This document shows, one piece after another, positions 30,752 through 40,515 of a stretch of 64,000 nt of DNA (position 1 is the stretch's first letter; each line of letters begins with the position of its first letter). Below the pieces are notes generated by a model. That model searched no databases, had not been told where the DNA came from, and worked only from the letters and a program-made list of their open reading frames with translations. A program made the translations under genes and the position numbers. Origin of the DNA: Bacteroidia bacterium (GTDB lineage: Bacteria > Bacteroidota > Bacteroidia > Flavobacteriales > Flavobacteriaceae); the NCBI GenBank assembly GCA_030428865.1, contig JAUIEK010000008.1, positions 1-64,000 of the forward strand, given 5' to 3'.

Positions 30752-31633
30752 ATGAATAAGTTTACATCCCATTTCAGGTACTCTAAAAGTCAAAGAAATG
30801 GGATTTTTCTTTTAATTGCAGTTATTGTAGTTATCCAATGTGTTTATTTTTTAATTGATTTTTCTGATAATGAAAAGGTTAAAAACCCTGAAGAGTTTGC
30901 TATTCGGAAAAAGATAGATAGCTTATATCAGCTTAAAGAAGAAAAACCAAAAGCTAGAATATTTCGATTTAACCCTAATTTTATTACAGATTATAAAGGA
31001 TATACTTTAGGTATGTCAATTAATGAAATTGATCGATTACATCAATTTAGGGCAAGAGGTAAATATGTAAACTCAGTAAGAGAGTTTCAGCAAGTAACGC
31101 AAGTTTCAGATAGTTTATTAAAAAAAATATCTCCATATTTTAAATTTCCAGATTGGGTTAACAAGAGAACCACAAATCAGAAAAAGGACCAGTATTATAC
31201 GCCTGATAAAGCAAAAGATATTTCAGGAATTAAAACAAACGACTTAAACCAGGCAACAATATCTGACTTTACAATAATTAAAAATGTTGATGAAGCTTTA
31301 GCAGCACGAATAGTTAGGTATAGAGAAAAACTACAAGGATATTCCTATCAAAATCAGCTAAATGAGGTTTGGGGTATAACCTCAAACCAAGTGAAACAAA
31401 TTCTGAAGATATTTTCGATTACAAAGAAACCCGAAATTGTAAGGGTAAATATAAATACGGCTACATTTAAAGAAGTGTTGGCTGCTCCGTATATAGATTA
31501 TGAATTATGCAAGAAGATTTTTCAGTATAGAGATGAAGTTGCTGAATTACAAACCATCGAAGAGCTTAAAAATATAGAAGGGTTTCCGCTCAATAAATAC
31601 GATAGAATAGTTTTATATTTGTCAGTTAAATAA
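30752..31633 (+). CDS. ComEA-type helix-hairpin-helix domain protein
   Basis: N-terminal TM; repeated HhH segments (VRVNINTATFKEVLAAPYIDYELCKKIFQYR; LKNIEGFPLNKYDRI). Confidence 0.85.
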   Translation: MNKFTSHFRYSKSQRNGIFLLIAVIVVIQCVYFLIDFSDNEKVKNPEEFAIRKKIDSLYQLKEEKPKARIFRFNPNFITDYKGYTLGMSINEIDRLHQFRARGKYVNSVREFQQVTQVSDSLLKKISPYFKFPDWVNKRTTNQKKDQYYTPDKAKDISGIKTNDLNQATISDFTIIKNVDEALAARIVRYREKLQGYSYQNQLNEVWGITSNQVKQILKIFSITKKPEIVRVNINTATFKEVLAAPYIDYELCKKIFQYRDEVAELQTIEELKNIEGFPLNKYDRIVLYLSVK

Positions 31634-31640
31634 CAGAAAG

Positions 31641-32804
31641 ATGAACATGTACTTTACAGAAGAGCATGAAGCTTTTAGAGAGAGTTTTAAAGATTTTCTT
31701 CAAAAAGAGGTAGTTCCTCATATAGAAAAATGGGAAAAAACAGGAACGATTGATCGCTTTATTTGGGAGAAGTTTGGAGAAATGGGATATTTCGGAATTA
31801 GTTATCCCGAACAATATGGCGGATTGGCACTTGATATATTTTACATGGTAATTTTTTTAGAAGAATTACAAAAAATCAATTCAGGAGGTTTTGCTGCAGC
31901 TATGTGGGCTCATACTTATCTAGCTATGACGCACTTATACAAAGAAGGAGATGAACGTATAAAGAGAGAATATTTAACACCTAGCATAGAAGGAAAAAAA
32001 ATAGGATGTTTGTGTATAACAGAACCTTTTGGAGGGTCTGATGTTGCAGGAATGAGAACTACGGCTGTAAAAGAAGGAGATTACTACTTAATTAATGGAT
32101 CCAAAACATTTATTACAAATGGAGTTTACTCTGATTATTTAATTGTTGCGGCGAAAACAAATTCACAAGCAAATCACCAAGGAATTAGTATTTTTTTAAT
32201 TGATAGAGAAACTCCTGGTATTACAGCAACTAAACTAGATAAATTAGGATGGAAGGCCTCTGATACAGGAGAAATTGCTTTTGACAACGTAAAAATTCCT
32301 GCTCAAAATTTAATGGGACAAGAAGGAAAAGGGTTTGGTTATATTATGCAGCATTTTGCATTGGAAAGATTAGTTATGGGTATCAATGCACACGCTAGAG
32401 CAGAATACGCTGTTGATTATGCAGTTCAGTATATGTCAGAAAGAAAAGCATTTGGTAAAACGTTAGATCAATTTCAGGCTCTGCGTCATAAAGTAGCAGA
32501 AATGGCAAGTGAAGTAGAAATGTGTAAAGAATTTAACTATAGTATAGCCAAAAGGTTGGATGAAGGAACTTATGTAGTAAAGGAAGCTAGCATGTCTAAA
32601 TTACTTTCTACAAAAATAGCAGATCAGGTAATTTATGATGCACTACAATTACTTGGAGGATATGGTTATATGGAGGAATATCCTATGGCTAGATTATTAA
32701 GAGATAGTCGTTTAGGTCCAATTGGAGGAGGTACATCTGAAATACTCAAAGAGATTATTGCTAAAATAGTAATCGATAAGAAAGAGTATAAAACGGCTAC
32801 TTAA
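31641..32804 (+). CDS. Acyl-CoA dehydrogenase
   Basis: CITEPFGGSDVAGMRTTAVKEGDYYLINGSKTFITNG; LLGGYGYMEEYPMARLLRDSRLGPIGGGTSEI. Confidence 0.96.
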   Translation: MNMYFTEEHEAFRESFKDFLQKEVVPHIEKWEKTGTIDRFIWEKFGEMGYFGISYPEQYGGLALDIFYMVIFLEELQKINSGGFAAAMWAHTYLAMTHLYKEGDERIKREYLTPSIEGKKIGCLCITEPFGGSDVAGMRTTAVKEGDYYLINGSKTFITNGVYSDYLIVAAKTNSQANHQGISIFLIDRETPGITATKLDKLGWKASDTGEIAFDNVKIPAQNLMGQEGKGFGYIMQHFALERLVMGINAHARAEYAVDYAVQYMSERKAFGKTLDQFQALRHKVAEMASEVEMCKEFNYSIAKRLDEGTYVVKEASMSKLLSTKIADQVIYDALQLLGGYGYMEEYPMARLLRDSRLGPIGGGTSEILKEIIAKIVIDKKEYKTAT

Positions 32805-32892
32805 AATCAAAAATGTTTATTGAGGTTCTGTAACTTGTCTTTACAGATAATAATCCAGTTCTTATCATTCAAGCACAGTAAATTAAGTAAAT

Positions 32893-33948
32893 ATGAAAGA
32901 ATTTTTCGCAAAAGAGTTTTATCATAATACTCTATATGACTGGAGTATTAGCCTTTTAATAATATTAGGCTCAATAATTCTGGGTAAAATCATTTACTGG
33001 TTTTTTGGTAAAGTTGTAAAGAAGTTTACATCAAAAACCAAAACAAAAATAGATGATATCATTGTAGATATGGTTGAAGAGCCTTTGGTTTTTGCTATAG
33101 GAGTTATAGGTTTCTGGTACGGTGTTGAATCTTTAAGTTTCCCTGCAGAAGTAGAGAAAGTTATAGGCAATATATATCACATGCTTATAGCTATAAATGT
33201 TACATGGCTAATTGCTAGGTTGCTAGATGCATTAATAGAAGAGTATGTTGTGCCATTAACTGAAAAGACAGAAAGTGATTTCGATGATCAGATTCTCCCT
33301 ATTTTTAGAAAAGGACTTCGTTCGGTAATTTGGGCTTTAGGTGTTATTGTAGGACTTAACAATGCAGGGTACGATGTTACGGCCATGATTGCTGGACTTG
33401 GAATAGGAGGTTTAGCATTAGCTATGGCTGCCAAAGACTCTCTGTCTAATATTTTTGGAGGAGTTACTGTTTTTACAGATAAACCTTTTAAAGTTAATGA
33501 TAGAATCAAGATTGATGGGTTTGATGGAACAATCACTGAAATAGGAATAAGAACAAGTAGATTAAAAACCTTAGAAGGAAGAGTAGTCACTATACCCAAT
33601 TCGAAATTTACGGGAAACATGGTGGAGAACATAAGCGAAGAACCTTCTCGTAAAGTCGTAGTTAAAATAGGACTTACTTATGATATGAGTGCTGATCAAA
33701 TTGAAAACTCGATGAAAATTTTAAAATCTATAGCGGAAAAAAACAAAAACATTGAGTCAGCCCCTACAGTAGGATTCAATGATTTTGGAGACTTTTCTCT
33801 TGGGATTATTTTTATTTATTACATTAAAAAAGGTGCAGATATTATAAACACACAAACAGAAGTTAATTTGGCAATATTAAGAGAGTTTGAAGAAAATAAA
33901 TTAGAAATGGCTTTTCCAACGCAAACTATTTATACAAAATCTATTTAA
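32893..33948 (+). CDS. MscS family mechanosensitive ion channel
   Basis: GLGIGGLALAMAAKDSLSNIFGGVTVFTDKPFKVNDRIKIDGFDGTITEIGIRTSRLKTLEGRVVTIPNS. Confidence 0.95.
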   Translation: MKEFFAKEFYHNTLYDWSISLLIILGSIILGKIIYWFFGKVVKKFTSKTKTKIDDIIVDMVEEPLVFAIGVIGFWYGVESLSFPAEVEKVIGNIYHMLIAINVTWLIARLLDALIEEYVVPLTEKTESDFDDQILPIFRKGLRSVIWALGVIVGLNNAGYDVTAMIAGLGIGGLALAMAAKDSLSNIFGGVTVFTDKPFKVNDRIKIDGFDGTITEIGIRTSRLKTLEGRVVTIPNSKFTGNMVENISEEPSRKVVVKIGLTYDMSADQIENSMKILKSIAEKNKNIESAPTVGFNDFGDFSLGIIFIYYIKKGADIINTQTEVNLAILREFEENKLEMAFPTQTIYTKSI

Positions 33949-33966
33949 GATTTAGAATAAAAGTTG

Positions 33967-33974
33967 TAAATTTG
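33967..33974 (+). promoter_or_regulatory. Bacteroidota -7 promoter element upstream of rpsU
   Basis: TAAATTTG followed by GCAG; matches the TAnnTTTG consensus of Bacteroidota sigma-ABfr. Confidence 0.6.
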
Positions 33975-34001
33975 CAGTCCAAAATTAAAAAGACGACATT
34001 G

Positions 34002-34010
34002 AAAGGAGGT
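34002..34010 (+). promoter_or_regulatory. Strong Shine-Dalgarno sequence of rpsU
   Basis: AAAGGAGGT lies 8 nt before the ATG at 34019. Confidence 0.85.
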
Positions 34011-34018
34011 GCCAACAT

Positions 34019-34216
34019 ATGTTAATTATTCCTGTAAAAGAAGGAGAGAATATAGATAGAGCTCTTAAACGTTATAAGAGAAAGTTTGACCGAACAAAAA
34101 CAATGAAAACGTTACGAGATAGAAAGCAGTTTACAAAGCCATCTGTAGCAAAAAGAGCTCAAAAGATCAAAGCATCTTACGTTCAGAGATTAAGAACTCA
34201 AGAAGAAGCTGGTTAA
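34019..34216 (+). CDS. rpsU: 30S ribosomal protein bS21
   Basis: MLIIPVKEGENIDRALKRYKRKFDRTKTMKTLRDRKQFTKPS. Confidence 0.97.
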   Translation: MLIIPVKEGENIDRALKRYKRKFDRTKTMKTLRDRKQFTKPSVAKRAQKIKASYVQRLRTQEEAG

Positions 34217-34240
34217 TAAGCTTCCCTTTAGATAAATATA

Positions 34241-34268
34241 AAGCCATAGCTAAATGCTATGGCTTTTT
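34241..34268 (+). terminator. Rho-independent terminator after rpsU
   Basis: AAGCCATAGC-taaat-GCTATGGCTT followed by TTTTATT. Confidence 0.85.
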
Positions 34269-34314
34269 TATTAGTTCAATTTCATAAATTTGAGTCAAAT
34301 TAAGAACGAGAAAA

Positions 34315-35211
34315 TTGATGCTCATAAATGCATTTTTTGATTATTTATCACTAGAGAAAAAATACTCTAAGCATACTGTAAGCGCTTATAAAAATGATTT
34401 GATGGTTTTTAAATCATTTTTAGATTCAGAGTATGGAGTGGTAGATATGAGAGAAGTGGAATACAATCAAATCCGTTTTTGGATTGTTGATTTAGTGAAT
34501 AGAGAAATTTCAAATCGATCTATCAATAGAAAAATCAGCACATTAAAGACCTTTTACAAGTTTTTGCAAAAAATTGACGAGATTAAAACAAATCCTCTGG
34601 CAAATCATAAATCATTAAAAGTTGATAAAAAAGTACAGATTCCGTTTTCTTCGGAAGAAGTATATAATGTAATAGCATTAGTCACAGAAAATACATTTGC
34701 GGGCTTAAGAGACAAACTATTAATAGAGTTGTTGTATTCTACAGGAATGAGAAGAATAGAGCTTATTAATTTGAAAGAAAGCGATATTAACTTAGCTGGG
34801 AAAAGTTTGAAAGTCTTAGGTAAAAGGAATAAAGAACGATTTTTGCCTATTTTACAATCTGTTTTTGATACACTAACAGCTTACTTAAAGATAAAAAAAA
34901 GTACAGGCTTTGAAAATGAATATTTATTGCTTACAGATAAAGGAGAGAAACTGTACGAAACACTTGTTTATCGTCTTGTAAATTTGTACTTTAGTAGGGT
35001 TTCTTCAAAAACAAAAAAAAGCCCTCATATATTGAGGCATTCTTTTGCAACGCATTTGTTAAATGAAGGAGCAGATTTTAATTCCGTAAAGGAATTATTA
35101 GGTCATGCTAGCTTGGCCTCAACCCAAGTCTATACGCATAATAGTTTGGATCAATTAAAAAAAGTATTTAACCAAGCTCACCCAAGGAGCTCTAAAAACA
35201 AGAATCTATGA
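34315..35211 (+). CDS. xerC: Tyrosine recombinase XerC/XerD family
   Basis: LLIELLYSTGMRRIEL, SPHILRHSFATHLLNEGADFNSVKELLGHASLASTQVYTH (RHRHY set). Confidence 0.92.
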   Translation: MMLINAFFDYLSLEKKYSKHTVSAYKNDLMVFKSFLDSEYGVVDMREVEYNQIRFWIVDLVNREISNRSINRKISTLKTFYKFLQKIDEIKTNPLANHKSLKVDKKVQIPFSSEEVYNVIALVTENTFAGLRDKLLIELLYSTGMRRIELINLKESDINLAGKSLKVLGKRNKERFLPILQSVFDTLTAYLKIKKSTGFENEYLLLTDKGEKLYETLVYRLVNLYFSRVSSKTKKSPHILRHSFATHLLNEGADFNSVKELLGHASLASTQVYTHNSLDQLKKVFNQAHPRSSKNKNL

Positions 35212-35516
35212 AAGTTTACACACAATCAATCGATTTTCATGCTTCATCAGAATTATTGGCATTCACTCAGAAAAAAGTAGAGTCGTTAACCAAATTTCAT
35301 GACAAAATAGTTGACGCAGAGGTTTTTTTTAAATTGATTAATACGAGTGATAAAGAGAATAAGATCACAGAGATAAAAATTAATGTGCCAGGTAATGAAA
35401 TTATGGTTAAGAAAACTCATAAAACCTTTGAGGAAGGAGTGAGTAGTTGTGTAGAATCTTTAAAAAGATCGTTAAAGAAATCAAAAGAGAAACATCGCCA
35501 ATCTTTAGTCTTGTAA
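35208..35516 (+). CDS. Ribosome hibernation promoting factor/RaiA family
   Basis: 102 aa; IDFHASSELLAFTQKKVESLTKFHDKIVDAEVFFKL; NEIMVKKTHKTFEEGVSSCVESLKRSLKKSKEK. Overlaps the xerC stop. Confidence 0.9.
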   Translation: MKVYTQSIDFHASSELLAFTQKKVESLTKFHDKIVDAEVFFKLINTSDKENKITEIKINVPGNEIMVKKTHKTFEEGVSSCVESLKRSLKKSKEKHRQSLVL

Positions 35517-35564
35517 AAACATAAAAAATAAATTCAAAAAGTTTTAGAAATAAAAAAAAACTTA

Positions 35565-35572
35565 TACATTTG
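35565..35572 (+). promoter_or_regulatory. -7 promoter element of the tRNA-tuf operon
   Basis: TACATTTG followed by GCAGTCC, upstream of tRNA-Thr. Confidence 0.65.
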
Positions 35573-35611
35573 CAGTCCGTTAGAAATAACGGATTGTTTT
35601 TTGTGTAAAAA

Positions 35612-35685
35612 GCCGATATAGCTCAGCTGGCTAGAGCAGCTGATTTGTAATCAGCAGGTCGTGGGTTCGAGTCCCTCTATCGGCT
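35612..35685 (+). tRNA. tRNA-Thr(TGT)
   Basis: Cloverleaf GCCGATA...TATCGGC, anticodon tgt in ATTTGTAAT, GGTTCGAGTCC T-loop. Confidence 0.95.
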
Positions 35686-35713
35686 CAAGTTCATTAAAAT
35701 AAATTAAGTTTTT

Positions 35714-35796
35714 GGGGAGATTCCAGAGCGGCCAAATGGGACGGACTGTAACTCCGTTGTCTTTCGACTTCGCAGGTTCGAATCCTGCTCTCCCCA
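35714..35796 (+). tRNA. tRNA-Tyr(GTA)
   Basis: GGGGAGA...TCTCCCC acceptor, anticodon gta in CTGTAAC, long variable arm. Confidence 0.95.
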
Positions 35797-35877
35797 CAAA
35801 AACTTTGAATTATGATTTTAGGATTACGAATTAGTTTCATTTAATAGCTTTCGTAATTTAAAATTCATAATAGATTT

Positions 35878-35950
35878 GCGGGAGTAGCTCAGTTGGTAGA
35901 GCGTCAGCCTTCCAAGCTGAATGTCGCCGGTTCGAACCCGGTCTCCCGCT
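35878..35950 (+). tRNA. tRNA-Gly(TCC)
   Basis: GCGGGAG...CTCCCGC acceptor, anticodon tcc in CTTCCAA. Confidence 0.95.
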
Positions 35951-35969
35951 CTAAAATAAATCCAACAAA

Positions 35970-36042
35970 GCCGATGTAGCTCAGTTGGTAGAGCGCATCC
36001 TTGGTAGGGATGAGGTCACGGGTTCAAATCCCGTCATTGGCT
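35970..36042 (+). tRNA. tRNA-Thr(GGT)
   Basis: GCCGATG...CATTGGC acceptor, anticodon ggt in TTGGTAG. Confidence 0.95.
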
Positions 36043-36104
36043 CTTGATGTGAAATTTTATTAGACACTAAATATATTTAAAGAAGAACTTAAAATTAATT
36101 AATC

Positions 36105-37292
36105 ATGGCAAAGGAAACTTTTGATCGTTCGAAACCACACTTAAACATTGGTACAATCGGGCACGTAGATCACGGTAAAACTACTTTGACAGCTGCAATA
36201 ACTAAAGTATTAGCTGAAAAAGGTCTTTCTGAAATTAGAGACTTCGATCAAATCGATAACGCTCCAGAGGAGAAAGAAAGAGGAATTACTATTAATACTT
36301 CTCACGTAGAGTATCAAACAGCTAATCGTCACTATGCACACGTAGATTGTCCTGGTCACGCGGATTACGTTAAAAACATGGTAACGGGTGCTGCGCAAAT
36401 GGATGGTGCTATTTTAGTAGTTGCTGCTACAGATGGTCCTATGCCACAAACTCGTGAGCACATCTTATTAGGTCGTCAGGTAGGTATTCCACGTATTGTT
36501 GTTTTCTTAAACAAGGTGGATATGGTTGATGATGAAGAATTGTTAGAGTTGGTTGAAATGGAAGTTAGAGAATTACTTTCGTTCTACGAGTATGATGGGG
36601 ATAATGGTCCTGTAATTCAAGGTTCTGCATTAGGAGCTTTAAACGGAGAAGCTAAATGGGTTGATACTGTTATGGAGCTTATGGAGGCTGTTGATTCTTG
36701 GATTGAAGAGCCTTTAAGAGAGGTTGATAAAGATTTCTTAATGCCAATTGAAGATGTATTCTCTATTACTGGTCGTGGTACTGTTGCGACTGGACGTATT
36801 GAAACTGGTGTAGCTAATTCTGGAGATGCTGTTGATATTATTGGTATGGGAGCTGAAAAATTAGCTTCTACTATTACGGGAGTTGAGATGTTCCGTAAAA
36901 TCTTAAATAGAGGTGAGGCTGGAGATAACGTAGGTTTATTATTAAGAGGTATTGAAAAAACAGATATTAAAAGAGGTATGGTAATCTGTAAGCCAGGTTC
37001 TGTAACTCCACACGCTAAATTCAAAGCTGAGGTTTATATCCTTAAGAAAGAAGAAGGTGGTCGTCACACTCCTTTCCATAATAACTACCGTCCACAGTTC
37101 TACGTGCGTACAACTGATGTTACTGGTAATATTAATTTACCTGATGGAGTAGAAATGGTAATGCCTGGTGATAACTTAACAATTACAGTTGATTTAATTC
37201 AGCCAATTGCATTAAACTTAGGTTTACGTTTCGCTATCCGTGAAGGAGGTAGAACAGTAGGAGCTGGTCAGGTAACTGAAATTTTAGACTAA
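36105..37292 (+). CDS. tuf: Elongation factor Tu
   Basis: [33 protein letters not shown]; 395 aa. Confidence 0.99.
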   Translation: MAKETFDRSKPHLNIGTIGHVDHGKTTLTAAITKVLAEKGLSEIRDFDQIDNAPEEKERGITINTSHVEYQTANRHYAHVDCPGHADYVKNMVTGAAQMDGAILVVAATDGPMPQTREHILLGRQVGIPRIVVFLNKVDMVDDEELLELVEMEVRELLSFYEYDGDNGPVIQGSALGALNGEAKWVDTVMELMEAVDSWIEEPLREVDKDFLMPIEDVFSITGRGTVATGRIETGVANSGDAVDIIGMGAEKLASTITGVEMFRKILNRGEAGDNVGLLLRGIEKTDIKRGMVICKPGSVTPHAKFKAEVYILKKEEGGRHTPFHNNYRPQFYVRTTDVTGNINLPDGVEMVMPGDNLTITVDLIQPIALNLGLRFAIREGGRTVGAGQVTEILD

Positions 37293-37325
37293 TTAAAGTC
37301 TATATATAAAGGTATTCAACTATAA

Positions 37326-37351
37326 GGTGTCCTAATTTTATTAGGACGCCT
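37326..37351 (+). terminator. Stem-loop after tuf (terminator or processing site)
   Basis: GGTGTCCTAA-tttta-TTAGGACGCC followed by TTTA. Confidence 0.6.
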
Positions 37352-37370
37352 TTATGAATAAAATAGAGAG

Positions 37371-37443
37371 ACGGGTTTAGCTCAGTTGGTAGAGCACTGG
37401 TCTCCAAAACCAGGTGTCGGGAGTTCGAGTCTCTCAACCCGTG
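37371..37443 (+). tRNA. tRNA-Trp(CCA)
   Basis: ACGGGTT...AACCCGT acceptor, anticodon cca in CTCCAAA; located between tuf and secE. Confidence 0.95.
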
Positions 37444-37459
37444 CAAATTAACTAACAGA

Positions 37460-37657
37460 ATGAAATTCATACAATATATCAAAGACGCTTTTGAAGAGTT
37501 AAATAATCACATGACCTGGGTGTCTAGAAGTGAAGCTCAAAAAACAACAGTTACTGTTGCTGCATTTACAATTTTATTTGCTTTAGGTGTTGCAGGAGTT
37601 GATTATGTTTTTCAATTAGGGCTTGATAATTTTTTTGGATTGTTTAAATCAAACTAA
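37460..37657 (+). CDS. secE: Preprotein translocase subunit SecE
   Basis: 65 aa single-TM; ELNNHMTWVSRSEAQKTTVTVAAFTI; precedes nusG. Confidence 0.93.
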   Translation: MKFIQYIKDAFEELNNHMTWVSRSEAQKTTVTVAAFTILFALGVAGVDYVFQLGLDNFFGLFKSN

Positions 37658-37659
37658 AG

Positions 37660-38208
37660 ATGGGTGATTCTGTAATGAAGTGGTATGTTGTTAGAGCAAT
37701 TGGAGGGCAAGAAAATAAAGTAAAGTCTTATATAGAGACAGAAATAGCTCGTTTAGGTTTGTCTGATTATGTGAGTCAGGTTTTAGTTCCTAAAGAGAAG
37801 GTAATTCAGATAAGAAGCGGAAAAAAGATTAATAAAGAAAAAGTATATTTTCCAGGTTATATAATGATTGAGGCAAATCTTGCAGGAGAGGTTCCTCACG
37901 TGATTAAATCCATTACAGGAGTAATCGGATTTTTAGGAGAGACAAAAGGAGGAGATCCTGTTCCTATGCGTAAATCTGAAGTAAACAGGATGTTAGGTAA
38001 AGTTGATGAATTATCTGTTCAGGATGAAAATATTGCGATACCATATACTTTAGGAGAAACGGTAAAAGTAATTGACGGACCGTTTAATGGATTTGACGGA
38101 ACCATTGAAAAAGTAAACGAAGAGAAAAGAAAGCTTGAGGTGATGGTTAAGATTTTTGGTCGTAAAACGCCACTGGAACTTAGCTATATGCAAGTAGAAA
38201 AAATATAA
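37660..38208 (+). CDS. nusG: Transcription termination/antitermination protein NusG (likely start at 37675)
   Basis: MKWYVVRAIGGQENKVKSYIETEI; KVIDGPFNGFDGTIEKVNEEKRKLEVMVKIFGRKTPLEL. Confidence 0.96.
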   Translation: MGDSVMKWYVVRAIGGQENKVKSYIETEIARLGLSDYVSQVLVPKEKVIQIRSGKKINKEKVYFPGYIMIEANLAGEVPHVIKSITGVIGFLGETKGGDPVPMRKSEVNRMLGKVDELSVQDENIAIPYTLGETVKVIDGPFNGFDGTIEKVNEEKRKLEVMVKIFGRKTPLELSYMQVEKI

Positions 38209-38278
38209 TTGTTACACAAAACTGATGTGTTTTTTTGCTTCCAAATTAAAAAAGTACATCAATTAAACATTTATTAAA

Positions 38279-38716
38279 ATGGCAAAAGAGTTAAGTAAAG
38301 TAGTTAAATTACAAGTTAGGGGAGGTGCCGCGAATCCTTCGCCACCGGTTGGACCCGCTCTTGGTGCTGCTGGTGTTAACATTATGGAGTTCTGTAAGCA
38401 GTTTAATGCAAGAACTCAAGATAAGCCAGGTAAGGTATTACCTGTTGTTATTAATGTTTACTCAGATAAGTCGTTTGACTTTGTTGTAAAAACACCACCT
38501 GCTGCAGTACAATTAATGGAAGCGGCAAAAATCAAGAAGGGTTCTGGAGAGCCTAACAGAAAAAAAGTGGCGTCTGTAACTTGGGATCAGATCAAAACAA
38601 TTGCAGAAGATAAAATGGCAGATTTAAATGCCTTTACAATAGAATCTGCAATGAAGATGGTTGCCGGCACAGCACGTTCAATGGGAATAACAGTTAAAGG
38701 TAATGCACCTGCATAA
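38279..38716 (+). CDS. rplK: 50S ribosomal protein L11
   Basis: [36 protein letters not shown]. Confidence 0.98.
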   Translation: MAKELSKVVKLQVRGGAANPSPPVGPALGAAGVNIMEFCKQFNARTQDKPGKVLPVVINVYSDKSFDFVVKTPPAAVQLMEAAKIKKGSGEPNRKKVASVTWDQIKTIAEDKMADLNAFTIESAMKMVAGTARSMGITVKGNAPA

Positions 38717-38735
38717 ACTTTAAATAGTTAGTAAA

Positions 38736-39428
38736 ATGGGAAGATTAACAAGAAAACAAAAGGAAGCGCAAGCTAAGTTAGATCATACAAAATCGTATGA
38801 TATAAAAGAGGCTTCTGCTTTAATCAAAGAAATTACTAATGTAAAGTTTGATGCATCTGTAGATATTGCTGTTCGTTTGGGTGTAGATCCACGTAAAGCT
38901 AATCAAATGGTTAGAGGAGTGGTAACATTACCTCATGGAACAGGTAAAGATGTTAAGGTGCTTGCATTGGTTACTCCAGACAAGGAAGCTGAAGCTAAAG
39001 AAGCAGGAGCTGACTATGTTGGTTTAGATGAATACCTTCAAAAAATTAAAGGAGGTTGGACAGACGTTGATGTAATTATTACAATGCCTAGTGTAATGGG
39101 TAAATTAGGTCCTTTAGGAAGAGTTTTAGGTCCTAGAGGTTTAATGCCTAATCCAAAGACAGGTACGGTAACAATGGATGTTAGTAAAGCTGTAAAAGAA
39201 GTAAAAGCAGGTAAAATTGATTTTAAAGTTGATAAAACAGGAATCGTTCATGCAGCAATAGGTAAAGCTTCTTTTGAATCAGATAAGATCGCAGAGAATG
39301 CAAATGAATTGGTGCAAACTTTAATTAAGTTAAAACCTACAGCAGCTAAAGGAACATACATTAAGAGCATTTTTATGTCTAGTACAATGAGTCCAAGTGT
39401 AGAAGTAGATGTGAAATCTGTTTCATAG
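38736..39428 (+). CDS. rplA: 50S ribosomal protein L1
   Basis: [39 protein letters not shown]. Confidence 0.98.
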   Translation: MGRLTRKQKEAQAKLDHTKSYDIKEASALIKEITNVKFDASVDIAVRLGVDPRKANQMVRGVVTLPHGTGKDVKVLALVTPDKEAEAKEAGADYVGLDEYLQKIKGGWTDVDVIITMPSVMGKLGPLGRVLGPRGLMPNPKTGTVTMDVSKAVKEVKAGKIDFKVDKTGIVHAAIGKASFESDKIAENANELVQTLIKLKPTAAKGTYIKSIFMSSTMSPSVEVDVKSVS

Positions 39429-39447
39429 CAGTTAAAAAACGTATATC

Positions 39448-39963
39448 ATGACTAGAGAAGAAAAATCACAAGTAATACAAAATTTAACAGCCCAATTAGC
39501 AGATACAAATACCATCTATTTAGCAGATATTTCTGGATTAGATGCTGTTTCTACTTCTAACTTACGTAGGGCTTGTTTTAAGGCTAATATAAAATTAGCT
39601 GTTGTTAAAAATACATTGCTTTTTAAGGCGATGGAAGCTTCTGATAAAGATTTTGGAGAGCTTAAAGATATCTTAAAAGGGAATACTTCACTTATGCTTT
39701 CTGAAGCAGGTAATGCACCTGCTAAAGTGATTAAGGAGTTTAGAAAAAAATCGGATAAGCCTATTTTAAAAGGAGCCTATGTAGAGGAAGCTGTTTATGT
39801 TGGAGATAACCAATTAGATGCTTTAGTAAACATCAAATCAAGAGAAGAGCTTATTGGAGATATTATTACCTTATTACAATCACCAGCTAAGAATGTTATT
39901 TCTGCATTACAATCTGGAGGAGGTAAACTATCAGGTATTTTACAAACTTTATCAGAAAAATAA
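39448..39963 (+). CDS. rplJ: 50S ribosomal protein L10
   Basis: MTREEKSQVIQNLTAQLADTNTIYLADISGL; position between rplA and rplL. Confidence 0.97.
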   Translation: MTREEKSQVIQNLTAQLADTNTIYLADISGLDAVSTSNLRRACFKANIKLAVVKNTLLFKAMEASDKDFGELKDILKGNTSLMLSEAGNAPAKVIKEFRKKSDKPILKGAYVEEAVYVGDNQLDALVNIKSREELIGDIITLLQSPAKNVISALQSGGGKLSGILQTLSEK

Positions 39964-40013
39964 ATTAAGCGCACTAATAAACTAAATAATACAAAATTTT
40001 AAAAACAATTGAA

Positions 40014-40391
40014 ATGGCAGATTTAAAAGATTTCGCAGAACAATTAGTTAACTTAACAGTAAAAGAAGTTAACGAATTAGCTGATATTTTAAAGAACGAA
40101 TATGGAATTGAGCCTGCAGCAGCAGCTGTAGCAGTTGCTGGTCCAGCAGCTGGTGGAGAAGCTGGTGGTGCTGAGGAGCAAACAGAATTCGACGTAATTT
40201 TAAAAGCAGCTGGAGCATCTAAATTAGCTGTAGTTAAATTAGTTAAAGAATTAACTGGTTTAGGGCTAAAAGAAGCTAAAGGTATTGTAGATAGCGCACC
40301 AGCACCAGTAAAAGAAGGTGTTTCTAAAGATGAGGCAGAAGGTCTTAAAAAATCTTTAGAAGAAGCTGGAGCTGAAGTTGAGCTTAAATAA
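40014..40391 (+). CDS. rplL: 50S ribosomal protein L7/L12
   Basis: [72 protein letters not shown]. Confidence 0.98.
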   Translation: MADLKDFAEQLVNLTVKEVNELADILKNEYGIEPAAAAVAVAGPAAGGEAGGAEEQTEFDVILKAAGASKLAVVKLVKELTGLGLKEAKGIVDSAPAPVKEGVSKDEAEGLKKSLEEAGAEVELK

Positions 40392-40415
40392 GCTCTAAAT
40401 CAGCAAACAAATTAA

Positions 40416-40457
40416 GGTTTAGGAGCTAAAAGTCAAAAAGACTTTTAGCCCTAGACC
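40416..40457 (+). promoter_or_regulatory. rplL-rpoB intergenic stem-loop (attenuator or RNase III-type processing element)
   Basis: GGTTTAGGAGCTAAAAGT-caaaaag-ACTTTTAGCCCTAGACC, about 17 paired positions with one bulge, no U-tract. Confidence 0.65.
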
Positions 40458-40515
40458 ATTTTGCGTATACATTCGTTCTTTTATAATTCAGACTTAATTA
40501 AAAACACATTCTCTT

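Noticed and set aside
36617-37024. 135-aa minus-strand ORF inside tuf, and similar antisense ORFs inside rpoB/rpoC
   Set aside because: Antisense shadow ORFs in highly biased housekeeping genes; low-complexity translations.
35612-37443. tRNA cluster considered as an integration hotspot
   Set aside because: The Thr-Tyr-Gly-Thr-tuf-Trp-secE-nusG order is the usual housekeeping arrangement, and no inserted genes or repeated tRNA 3' ends were seen.
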